From contig JAKOGI010001208.1 of the NCBI GenBank assembly GCA_029747015.1, positions 1 through 64,000 of the forward strand: 64,000 bases of DNA. The letters run 5' to 3'. The translations under genes and the position numbers were made by a program. The DNA comes from Carnegiea gigantea (Eukaryota > Streptophyta > Magnoliopsida > Caryophyllales > Cactaceae). The number at the start of each line of letters is the position of its first letter. The stretch's first letter is position 1. Below, piece by piece: positions 48,601 to 59,864 of the stretch. The notes beneath the pieces are model-generated. The model saw only the letters and a list, made by a program, of their open reading frames with translations, had not been told where the DNA came from and searched no databases.

Positions 48601-50499
48601 CATATCACGTATTCATACTTTACTATCATATTAGGCATTCTCGAAGTTCTTGTAAAATACTACTAACCATAAACTTCATTTTAGTCATTGAGATTCATGT
48701 TTAGGCCTCTGAATTTCTTAACTAACAAGCACTTAGCACATAAGCAAGCATCGAGGGCTAAGCATAGAAACTTTCTTTTATAGGCTAAGCATAGGGATCT
48801 TTCTTTTTCATAAATATAACTTCTTAGCATTCCAGTTTAAACTATGCATGAAACCTCATTCGTATGATGTGCGCATAAAGTTATCTTTTTATTTTATAAT
48901 CATTCTTGTCTTGACATTTCATTCATATGATATGCATAAAGCACACACATATTTTAAGTCTCATTCATAGGGTATGCGTGAACATGCTCATAAGGCTTTG
49001 CTTTCATTAGCATGCTTTTCTTAGATTTTATTCATATGATATGCACAAGCATCTTTCTTTCTTTTCGTGAAAATACTTCACTTAACCTTACTTGAAATCT
49101 CATTCACATTTCATTCTTAAGAAAAGCACATAACATGCATAGAAAACCTTTCTTCTTTTCTTGAAAGCAGTTTGCTTAGCCTCTTAAGGCTCTTGTTCTT
49201 TCAAAAGATATTTCATTTCGTATTGGTCATGCAAAGACCATTATAAGCTTTTTATATCTCATTTCATATGGCCTCTTAGGGCCCGTAAAAACCTTCTTTC
49301 CTTTCGAAACATATAAAATGGCAAAGTGCCAATTGCTTTTCTTTGCTTTTTAGGAAAATACATCTGGCATAAGATCATTATAGGGTGCTGATTGGGTGAG
49401 ATCTATTCTCAACCCCATAGTGAGACCTAACGCTCACACTTAAGCTCTTACTCCCGAGATGGCTACATATAACATATCGGACCATTACATTACCCTCGTC
49501 AGGGTCTTCTAGGGTCTCCTAGTACCAGGACTTATCCCCTAGGCTAACATCATTCATATCATATCATATTGTCCGAAGCACATTATCTTAGCCAATTTAA
49601 AGCGTATCGGCCATAACGGCTAATAATTTTGCTGCCTCTCATAGCGAAATACTTTTCATACAACTCATGCATTTATAAAACTCTTTAGGGATTCCCCCAT
49701 TCGAGTGAGTTCACTCCCAAAACTGTATTCATTTAGTTAAAATAGGCCATCATACACTAATAATTATGGCTACTATCATTTCAAAACATGAAATGATTCT
49801 TTGAAAAACTCACTACTATGCACATAATGCAACTTGAGAACATCGAAGGGAAGGGGGTCCACATGTATCACATTTATGCACTTCATAATTAATTCAGCAC
49901 AATGAGCCACACACGACCTCGCAATCCACACGATTGCGGTTAATTCACAACCCAGGCTCCCTCCTCACAAGCACCATACCACAAAGACCTCGAACCACTC
50001 ATAGTTCTACCTCAAACCATCCAACTACCATCTCAGTTTTCAATTTATTAATCATAACATACTATCATACTAATTTATGAAAAAGTAAGGTTTAGGTGCT
50101 TACCTGGCAAGCAGCACCACTCAGCGGTGCGTTATAGCAAGCATATGTACACATACATATCATCACATCTACATATGAGACTATAGAACCTTACTTAGCA
50201 GTTCAAACATGATAAAGCTCTAAGCATTTATAATTTACTTCAGAGTTAGTAAGTCATTATGGGATAGTTAAGCATATAGACGATCATAGATTGGCTAAAC
50301 ATTTATATACATAAATTTTAAACACGTACGATACACTTCGAAGTTCATACACGATCATGGAACGACCAAACATTCATAAACGTTGGTTTTAAAGACGTAC
50401 GATGCACTTCGAAATTCATACACGATCATAGAACGACGAAACATTCATAAACATTGGTTTTAAAGACGTACGATGCACTTCGAAGTTCATACTTAGGCA

Positions 50500-51370
50500 T
50501 GAATTAATTGTATATATTCAGATCAAAGCTAAACATACATACTTTACTTCGAATCAAAACTTCCAGCTTGATTTAACTAAATTGATTCGAATCGAAACTA
50601 AACATACATAACTTAGTTCGAATTAAAATCTCAGGCATACATTGACTAAATTAATTTGAATCGAAGCTAAGCATAAGTAATTTCATTTCGAATTAATATT
50701 TCAGGCATATTCCACGTCAATTAATTCGAATTGAAGCTAAACATATATGAACCACCTCGAATTAACATTTCAGGTATAATTTACGTCAATTGATTCGAAT
50801 GGAAGCTAAACATATGTAAATCACTTCGAATTAACATTTCAAGCATAATTCATCTAAATTGATTCGAATCAAAGCTAAACATATCTAATTCAATTCGAAT
50901 TAAAACCTCAGGCATAAATTAACTAATTTGATTCGAATCGATGCTAAACATATGTAAGTCACTTTGAATTAACATTTCAAGCATAATTCACCTAAATTGA
51001 TTCAAATCGAAGCTAAACATATCTAATTCAATTTGAACTGAAACCTCGGGCATAAATTAACTAATTTGATTCGAATCGATGCTAAACATATGTAAGTCAC
51101 TTCGAATTAACATTTCAAGGATAATTCACCTAAATTGATTCGAATCGAAGCTAAACATATCTAATTCAATTCGAACTGAAACCTGGGGCATAAATTAACT
51201 AATTTGATTCGAATCGATGCTAAACATATGTAAGTAACTTCGAATTAACATTTCAAGCATAATTCACCTAAATTGATTCGAATCGAAGCTAAACATATCT
51301 AATTCAATTCGAACTGAAACCTCAGGCATAAATTAACTAATTTGATTCGAATCGGTGCTAAACATATATA
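50500..51370 (-). repeat. Higher-order tandem repeat in solo LTR
   Basis: A roughly 69-bp monomer with ATTCGAATCGAAGC and CTAAACATAT repeats through the interval. From 50833 a dimer unit takes over: AACATTTCAAG recurs at 50833, 50971, 51109 and 51248, a period of 138-139 bases, with alternate monomers carrying GAAGC or GATGC. This ordering is absent from the region A LTRs. Confidence 0.8.
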
Positions 51371-51867
51371 ATTCACTTCTTGACATTTCTAGCGAATTTA
51401 GGCAACCCTAATCTGACATGCAACATCAATCTGCTGAAAAACATTTTTGAAAATTAGTAATAGCTTAGGAGGCGAGGAACACCCACCTCAATTCCACGCT
51501 AGAGACACGCGATTTAGCTTGAATTGAGGCCAAAAATCGAACAACAACAGCCAGATACTCCTCTGCTCTTCGCGCGTGACCCGACCTAGCCCAAACCTAA
51601 AAACCTAACTTACGATTTCTGAGAATTTTGGGCACAATTTAGAAGAATTTAGGGTGAGGATCGAAGTTATGGAAGGAGAAGAGGTTCGAATTCACCTCGC
51701 ATGCCCGAAAATGGACGGATGTTCGGCCTAGCTCACGTCGATTCGCCCCTGTCTGCGGCCGGTTCTAGCCCAGTCACGCGTGAGGTGGTTCGCCGGCCGT
51801 GGCTGCGACGGTCGCCGGTGTGGTCGCGGCTCCTCGAGCCCTCTCCGCTCCTTCTCACTCTCGCTCC

Positions 51868-51870
<3 letters not shown>

Positions 51871-51903
<33 letters not shown>
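51871..51903 (-). repeat. (CT)n tract in solo LTR
   Basis: A pure CT run on the plus strand, so GA on the LTR sense strand. It is the opposite strand polarity to the CT tracts of the region A LTRs relative to LTR direction. The flanking GC-rich segment resembles a promoter leader, but no TATA box is obvious. Confidence 0.7.
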
Positions 51904-51906
<3 letters not shown>

Positions 51907-54169
51907 GCGGTGTCACAAGGGTCAGCCGGCGCTTGACTTGTCGGTGCATCGCCGTCGACCTCGGCCCCGGCTCGCCGTCCTGTGGCCCTTCGCTCTCTCT
52001 TCCTCTCTCTCCCATGCGTGCGTCACGGGGCTGGGGTTTGGAGACCCCCCCTCGTCGTGCCGTTCTCCTGCTGAAGAAGAAAGGGGCTTCGACCCCTTTT
52101 GTCCCATTTCCCCCTTTTTTTTGATTCATTTGGGTTTAAAAGCTCAGTCAACTAAAATAGCCAGTCCCAAATCTCATACCTCTTATTCTAAACCCAATCG
52201 TTAATACAATCGCTCATCGGTCATTCATCCCCAAATACGTCAAGGTTCGATTTAATAAACCACAAACTAATTCCAGGGTTGAAAACCTAATCGTACTCGG
52301 GAAACGACTAAATAAATCGAATAACGACTCAATTAAACTATCGATATAATTTGAAGGCATAAATGACACGAATTGACTTTGAAATCAATAATAGCAATAA
52401 TAAACCCCTTTAAATTATATCTCCCAAAAGCACATCGACAATAATTTAACTCATATAGTTGCTAAAAATACGAATTTATAACGTAAAAAGCAAGACAGGC
52501 AACTTAACGAAAAAAATAACGAAGATGGGTCTTACATTCCATGTGATTGGCGGTGTGGGAGAGCTAAGATGCTGTCTTAGCATATTGTGATGTATTTTGG
52601 AGTTTTAACTGCATATTCAAACGGAATTATGTATTTTGGTGCCACAACTGTATTTTTTTGGACCAAGTTATGTATCTGGTGTAACCCTTACGATGTAGAT
52701 CCATTTCTGTATATAACTAAATGGTTTGAGTGATTATGATGGTGAATGCCCCTTTATAGGGTAACCTTTGGTTTATGGCAAGTTTTCATGTATAACGGAA
52801 GCCTTGTCCTTTGTGGACGGTGGTAACGCCCTGTTCATTCAGTTATTATATCTTATTGATACCAGGTAACGCCCCGCTCATTGAGTTATTATATCTTATT
52901 GATAACCTTAAGCAGGTAAATGCAAGTAGGTGAATGCAGGCAATGAATCATGTATATTTGGGGCGTTGCAATAACAATCTTGAACCTTATCCTGTGTAGA
53001 TATCATAACTAGCAGATGCTACTTATCTAATGGATACTAAATCCCTATGTGCAGCCTTGTTCCTCAGGGACAACAATAATGTCATATATTAATAGCGCAT
53101 TTTGCTTCCTTATAATGCATATTAATGAAGAAACTAGAAGGTGATTAAGTTGGGGCGTTACAAATACCCTTCAAGTGCACCCATTTTATATTTTGTTTAT
53201 CTGTCCTTAACTCCATAAGGTAGATCAAAAGCAGAAAGATGGGGGAGAGGTGGTCATGGAGGAAAGCAAGAGAGTAAGAGGTAGGTGGGAGACAAGAGGT
53301 GCTAGTGGAGAGTTGACCGACAATTAGAGACTCCGATCTCAAGTGCCGGTGCTGGTGGGCCATAGCGGCAACTAGCCAATTGATGATAGTGGTTGTGGAA
53401 TAAGGGTGAGAGAGGAGATGTAATTGTGGAGGGCTAGACATTTGAAAGAAAGATCTCCAAGAACCTTAGAGGCATTATAGGGAAGGAGAGAAGAAAGAAA
53501 CAACTAGGGGAATTCGAGGGTATGAAAGAGGTAAAAGAAAATTTATTGACAATTTTAAGCTCTAATCTGATTATTGTTTTATTTGCAGCAATTGGCCATA
53601 GTAGCAGTTTTCAGCTTACTAATTAATTTTAGTGGTACTGATAGGTACAAAAAAATTTATGGCATTTTTCAATAAATTGCAAACTTTAATGGCACTTCTT
53701 TTTTCATAAAGGGAAGATTAGGCTATGTTTTGGGTTTAAAAGGCAAGGAATAAAATCTTGAGTAGGTCACTAGCAAGACCTTCACCCTACACTAGAGGAC
53801 GGAGCTTTAGGAGCTCCCTCCCTAAGCAAAGCTCATTATCCCAAGAAAGAGGAGAAGCTAAGAGGCTAGGAGAAGACAGAGCCTATTTACGCTCTGTTTG
53901 TTATAGTTTGCTCTGGATTGTAGAGCTAAATGGCTAAAGACTTATGGGCTTGTTGTTTATGAGAGTTGAAGCTTGAACTAAAACAAATAAGGATAGAAGG
54001 GAGTGGACGTGAGGAAAAAACTAATAGAGTTCTTCATCAAGATATTCTAGGTGGAGATATTCATATCTTTTTGGATGAATTACCGACAAGTTTAAGCAAT
54101 ACCAATGTTCAACCTAAAATTATGTCATTTTATACCCTTTTTTATCTAAAAATTTACTCAAAATAAATT

Positions 54170-54390
54170 CACTACAAGAAATCATTTCAGTTATAACCAA
54201 AACTTACGAGCGAACGCTTTTCTGGTCATAGATAGATATACTTTTATGACAAGATTTTAATAAGGTCATAGATACACATATTATTTTGGACGACCTTATA
54301 TTCCCATTGCAGACGTTCTAGCACTCCTCATGAATTATAATTATTTTGGTGAAAATAGAAGGTGGGGCATTTCCTGGTTCTATTTTCACA
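54170..54390 (+). mobile_element. CACTA-type transposon terminus (one end only)
   Basis: CACTACAAGAAATCATTTC at 54170 matches the consensus terminal inverted repeat of plant CACTA elements. Downstream GGTCATAGATA-like motifs repeat (54213, 54272), as in subterminal regions. A perfect 12-base inverted repeat, GTGAAAATAGAA (54349-54360) and TTCTATTTTCAC (54378-54389), follows. I find no facing TTCTTGTAGTG end, so the element is truncated or diverged. Confidence 0.5.
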
Positions 54391-54726
54391 TATGGGAGGC
54401 TAAACAATGTCGTATAGAGTTATGAAAAGAACTTTTGTTATGAAAAGGTCCTAGACTTTGCTTTCTCTTTATCATGGCTACACCCTAATGATAAGCTGTC
54501 ATTGAGGTTAACAATAGCTTGACAATGAGGGCTAGGCGACCACCTTAGTAAGGATCTTTGGTTCCTTTGGTTTTCATACTTCGTAGAAGCTCAGATTGGC
54601 TAATTTTGCACCTACAATTGTAGTTTTTTCGTTAGTGCCTACAAGGAAGATTTGCTGATTTGTTAACACTAACAAAAGGTTTGGCTACATTGTAAATTTC
54701 CATCTAAGATTTCTAATTTGGTACTC

Positions 54727-54846
<120 letters not shown>

Positions 54847-55296
54847 TAGCATTCTAGGTGAATAAGATTTTTTATTCTTACTCCATTCAATTGCATATTA
54901 ACAGTTAGTCGATGTGGATAGCATTTGACCTTCTTTGGTATTATGTTGTTCGAACTTTCAATTTCATTCTTCCTTGGTATTAGCTTTAGACCTTGCCTTC
55001 ATAATATAAGTCATTCTTGTAAGGACCATACTATGTGAAGAGAGTAAGATTGTGGGGGAAACTTTGCATTCATGGGATTCTCAAGAGATATAATGTAGAA
55101 TTGTGAAAAAGATTGCAGAGAGTTAGTAATTTTCTTTACCTATAGGTCATGTATTTTTCTTGTTACAAAGCTTTGGTTTTGATTCTCAGGCAAGCTGCTA
55201 TGCCATACTTCTATAGGGTTCTAATTTCCATCTCTATTCTTTTTCTTGAGTTTTATTCTTACCCTATTCATTAACTTCAAATGTTAGAGCCATAAT

Positions 55297-55780
55297 TGTT
55301 GGATAGTTTGTATTTATGAGATAAAACAAAAGAGACAGATGACTTGGACTTAGAGAAATGGGCAACATGCAATATTCTACGCCTTGAGGCTATATGTTTG
55401 ACCTCATGCATGCTAGAATGATCATGCTTTGCATTGATCACGATGGCCCATGTGCACTTGGGCATAAAAAGACAATCAGCATGCATATTTAATGTGGGCA
55501 AGTGTAATAACCGTGACCTACATGTCTTTGATCATCAACTACAATGAAACGTTGTAATGATTGATAATCAGTGGCAACCACAGATGAGCCATGGTTAACA
55601 TCATGGTTCGTAGTTGTATGGTTGTTTTATTTGTACCGAAAAATCTGAAGTCTGGTGTGATGTAAACGAATTGTTTCTTATCCAATTTATAACAGTTAAA
55701 ACTGGATAGAACAGTTTGGTTGACAAATTGCTAATTAAAATTAATTTAATTAGTAATTACTCTCTCTCTCTTTTATACAG

Positions 55781-55846
<66 letters not shown>

Positions 55847-55979
55847 AAGAAATATAAAAACGGAATCAGAGTAATCTTTATGAGATAAGACAAATAACAC
55901 CTTAAAGGCAGTGTAATTCACGTCTTGAGCCTTTTTAATTTCCTCCATAAATTACTTGTACACTTCTTAGTTTTCTCCA
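55297..55979 (+). repeat. Tork 5' LTR
   Basis: It begins TGTTGGATAGTTTG and aligns with 62367-63071. It carries a (TA)n expansion at 55784-55844 that the 3' LTR lacks. It lacks about 80 bases present in the 3' LTR at about 62890-62965. The 3' boundary is uncertain by a few bases because the terminal CA is degraded. Confidence 0.85.
55784..55844. repeat. (AT)n microsatellite inside Tork 5' LTR
   Basis: About 61 bases of pure AT. The matching place in the 3' LTR has only CTATATAT, so the expansion happened after insertion. Confidence 0.93.
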
Positions 55980-55998
55980 ATAATTTTAAGGTGTTATT

Positions 55999-56735
55999 AT
56001 GGCTGAATCGTCATCCACTACATCTTTCAAAGTCTTCAACCAAGGCTTTGTTAAGTTGGATCGCTTTGATGGCACAAACTTCAATCGTTGGAAGGACAAA
56101 ATGATGTTTCTACTTACAGCTTTGAATGTTGCGTATATTTTGAACCCCAAGTTGGAGGCTATTTCTGAAGCCTCTCAAGACGCTATGCCGGAAGAGAAGG
56201 AAAAGGTTGTAGAATGGAAGAAGAAACATCAAGAAGATAAATATGTATGCTGAGGGCATATTCTCAACACCTTGTCAGACCAACTGTCTTACCTCTACAT
56301 GCCAATCTCCTCTCCCATCGAAATTTAGAAGGCGTTAGAGACCAAGTATAATACTCAGAGACAAGGTGCTGACAAGTTTCTGATTATGAAATATTTAGAG
56401 TTTAAAATGTTAGATTCAATCCCAATTCTTGACTAAGTGTATGAGTTGCAAGTCTTAGTTAATAGACTTTGTGGCTTAAAAGTTGTTCTACTCGAGACTT
56501 TTCAAGTAGAAGCAATTATATCAAAATTTCCTTCCACTTGGAATGACTATAGGAAGAAGCTTCTTCACATGCAAGAAGAGTTCACGGTAGAGAAAATTAT
56601 GAGTCATCTCCAAATTGAGGAGGAAACTTGGAAAAGAGATGCCTCAGATCTCCCGAATGGTTCTAATGTGAACTATGTGGAAGGTGAGTCCAAGAAAAAT
56701 AACAAGAAGAAAACACTAGAGGGTAGCAATTGATA
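55999..56735 (+). pseudogene. Tork gag (broken)
   Basis: ATG 55999 opens frame 1 with the copia Gag N-terminus (FVKLDRFDGTNFNRWKDKM). In-frame stops fall at 56251, 56326 and 56434. The region continues to 56731 with FPSTWNDYRKKLLHMQEEF and a Lys/Asn-rich tail. The CCHC knuckle just downstream (about 56775-56820) has lost two ligands, reading C-Y-G-Y ... H ... S, so it could not bind zinc as read. Confidence 0.82.
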
Positions 56736-56739
56736 ACAA

Positions 56740-59700
56740 TAAAAATAAGAATGACAAGAAAAATAGTCGTAATTGCTATGGTTATAATAAAAAAGGGCAC
56801 TACATAAAGGATAGTAATCTTGTCAAGAAATTAAAAAGAGATGCTTCTCAAGCCAAGACTAACTTGGTTGAAAATGAGAATCAAGAATTTGTTACTATGG
56901 TCATCGGTCTCAAAGACTTACAAATTGGCATGGTGAGTGAATTGCAAATGGCCACCACCAAATCTGCTAGGTGGTGGGTTGACTCTAGTGCTACTGTGCA
57001 TATTTGCAATGGCATGGCACAATTCAAGTGTTATAAGGAGGCCGTTGATAAGGAAGTATTGATGGGAAACTATTCTATGGCCAAGGTTCTTGGACAAGGC
57101 ACTGTGCAACTTTAATTCACATCGGGAAAGAAGTTAACGTTGAAGAATGTACTGCATGTTCTATCTGCTTTTTTCCTTCGTAAGAATGGTTTTAAAACCG
57201 TTCTAGAGTCTGATCATGTTATTCTTTCTAAGAATGGGATATTTATGGGCAAGAGTACACTAATGATGGTATATTCAAACTTAATCTTGATGGTATCAAT
57301 GAAATAAATGATGTTAATGTTTACTTTGTGGATTCCTCTTCTTTGTGGCATGCTAGATTGGCACATTTAAGTTTTTCATCTTTGTAATATATGCACAAGC
57401 ATGGATACTTGTCTATTAAAGATGATATTAAGAAGGATAAATGTGAAATTTGTGCTCAAGCCAAAATCACTAAGAAACCATTTCTTAAAGTTGAAAGGAA
57501 TACATAAATTTTGGATTTAGTACATTCAGGCATTTATGAATTTACTGGTATTCTAACTAGAGGAGGCAAATGATATTTTATAATTTCAAAGATGATAGTT
57601 CTAGATATACTTATGTGTATTTGTTAAGGAGTAAGGATGAGGAGTTCGATACGTTTAAACGCTATAAAGCTGAAGCTACGAACCAAAACGAAAGAAAGAT
57701 TAAAATTCTTAGGAGCGATAGAGGGGGTGAATACTTCCCGGAGGAGTTTGATAATCTTTGTAAAAAATTTGGCATTATTTATCAACGAACTGCCCCCTAT
57801 ACTCCCCAACAAAATGGTTTAGCTGAAAGAAAGAACCGTACTTTTGAAGAGATGGTAAATTCTATGCTTCTAAGTGCCAAACTCCCCAATAATTTGTGAG
57901 GAGAAGCCTTACTCACTACATGTTATATTCACAATAAAATACCATCTAGGAAAAGGAAAGTATCCCCATATGAGATATGGATTGGTAGAAAACCTGACCT
58001 TGATTATGTTAAAATGTAGGGATGTTTGGCTTATTATAGGGTTCTTAATCCTAAGAGGACCAAGTTGGGACCTCGAGGAATCAAAAGCATTTTTGTAGGA
58101 TATGCTCAAAATTATGAAGCTTATAGGTTCTTCAATTTACAATCTAATGTGATTATAGAATCAAGAGATGCAGAGTTTTTTAAAGATAAACTTAACAAAG
58201 ACATTATTGAGCATTCTAATCCTACTGTTGAAAATCAATCTATGCCACAAAAGGAAACCCTGAAAGTTCTAAAAGGTATAATGATGCTTCAATAGAACCA
58301 CGAAGCAGTCAAAGAACTCGTAAGGAAAAGTGTTTGGGATCCGAGTTCATCTCCTCACAAGCATTATTGTTTCTAATTAAAGGAGATAGAACTAGTGTTA
58401 CTTGCCAAATCCCTATGATTCTTCATATTGAAGAAGAGGATCCAAAAACGTTTAGTGAAGCTATGGCTTCTAGAGATGCTAGTCTTTGGAAGGAGGCAAT
58501 TGATGATGAAATGAACTCAATATTGTCCAATAATACTTGGGTTCTACAAGACTTGTCTCCAGGATGCAAACCCATTAAATGTAAATAGGTCTTTAGATGG
58601 AAAAGAAATATACGTGGAACTATACATACTTTCAAGGTAAGACTAGTAGCCAAAGGTTTCACACAAAAGGAAGGAATAGACTACTTTGACACCTATGCTC
58701 TGGTGGCAAGAATCTCTTCCATTAGTACTTTTGTTGCTTTGGCATCGATATGTCGGTTATGCATCCATCAAATGGATGTTGAAATAGCCTTTTTGAATGG
58801 AAATCTTGATGAAGAGATCTACATGAAGCAACCAAAAGGTTTTGTACTTCCGGGAAATGAAAAGAAAGTGTGTAGATTGGTAAAGTCATTATATGGATTA
58901 AAAGCAAGCACTCAAACAATGGCATGAAAAGTTTGATGGGACAATAGTTGCTAATAGGCTCACCCATAATTATGCTGATAAGTGCATTTACTCTAAGTTT
59001 ACAGAGGGTTATGAGGTGATTATTTGTCTATATGTAGATGACTGACTAATCTTTAGCACTAACTTGGAAGGAATTCAAGAGACTAAGAAGTATCTTTCCC
59101 CAAAATTCAAAATGAAGGATATAATTGAGGTGGATACTATCTTAGGAATTAAGGTTAAGAAACATAGTGGAGGTTATGCTCTTAGCCAATCCTATTATAT
59201 ATCTGAAGTGTCAGATAAGTTTTAGCATCTTGGGATAAAAGAGGAAAACACTCTTTATAATACTAGTGTGAAACTAGTTGAAAACACAGGTGGAGCTATG
59301 ACACAGATTGAGTATGCTAGTGCCATTAGAAGCCTAATGTATGTTATGCACTGTACTAGGCCAGATATTGCTTTTGTTGTGTGCAAAGTATCAAGGTTTA
59401 CAAGCAATCCTAGCACAATGCATTGGAAGGCAATAGTTAGAGTACTTGGATATCTTAAAAGAACTAAAGACTTAGGAATCTTTTATCATACATTTCCTAC
59501 TGTTCTAGAAGGTTTCACATATGTAAGTTGGATTACAAGTACTACTGACAACGAATCCACTTTAGGTTGGATTTTTACTTTAGATGGGGCAACCATTAGT
59601 TGGCCCTTAAAGAAACAAACTTGCATTTCACACCCAACCATGGATGCTGAGTTTATAGCAATGACTTCCGTAGCCAAGGAAGCAGAATGGCTGAGAAATT

Positions 59701-59864
59701 TATTATTGGATATAGAGTTGTGGCCACAACCAATGCCGCCAATCTCCTTGCACTGTGATAGTGAAGCTATTATGTCTAAAGCATATAGTAAAATCTATAA
59801 TGGTAAGTCTACGCACATTAGCTTGAGGCATGGGTTTGTAAGACAACTCATAATGGATGGAATC
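56740..59864 (+). pseudogene. Tork pol (broken)
   Basis: The protease region (frame 2, 56864-57115) has WWVDSSATVHIC, where the usual Gly of the DSG catalytic loop is Ser. Integrase is in frame 3 (57570-57899, resuming at 58026): SDRGGEYF and AERKNRTFEEM carry the second Asp and the Glu. RT moves to frame 2 (58334-58588, 58703-58927) with QMDVEIAFLNGNLDEEIYMKQPKGF. The YVDD box is present (59031-59042) but is followed at once by TGA (59043). RNase H is in frame 3 (59268-59864) with SLMYVMHCTRPDIAF and HCDSEAI. The last codons are cut by the LINE. Confidence 0.85.

Larger units (their letters stand above)
47927..52536 (-). mobile_element. Solo LTR of a LARD-related family, 4610 bp, opposite orientation
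   Basis: On the minus strand it begins TGTAAGACCCATC and ends GGGTGTTACA, as in the region A LTRs. It is flanked by TTCCA on both sides (47922-47926 and 52537-52541) with no internal region or second LTR. It keeps the GC-rich leader with (CT)n, the TTCGAA-rich repeats, the splice-site pair and the CACTCACTGAGC...TTTCCCC segment. It is about 550 bp longer than region A LTRs and clearly diverged, so it represents a separate subfamily. Confidence 0.92.
36919..52970 (+). mobile_element. Tekay/Del-type Ty3/gypsy chromovirus with nested solo LTR
   Basis: Perfect 5-bp target duplications ATAAC flank the element (36914-36918 and 52971-52975). LTRs are 36919-39626 and 45646-52970, the second split by an insertion. 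The order PBS, extra ORF, gag, PR, RT, RNase H, IN, C-terminal chromodomain-like region, PPT is gypsy type. The C-terminus (YEERPIQILDRR...TWETEEVM...YPHLF) matches the Tekay/Del pattern. Coding regions carry at least ten stops or frameshifts. The LTRs differ at several percent of sites by eye. Confidence 0.92.
45646..52970 (+). repeat. Tekay 3' LTR, split by solo LTR
   Basis: LTR sequence is 45646-47926 and 52542-52970, about 2.71 kb without the insertion and its target duplication. It aligns with 36919-39626. The terminal base context is GTTGCA instead of GTTACA in the 5' LTR. A 23-base segment near 47040 (TTCTAGCCCCATTTTAG) is absent from the 5' LTR. Confidence 0.92.

Noticed and set aside
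53145..53441. Minus-strand 98-codon ORF
   Set aside because: Low-complexity, no motif and no neighbouring gene signal; it arises from a purine-rich plus strand.
54600..54640. TTGTAGTTTTTTCG as the facing CACTA end
   Set aside because: It does not match the reverse complement of the CACTACAAGAAA terminus closely enough and has no CACTG-type final bases.
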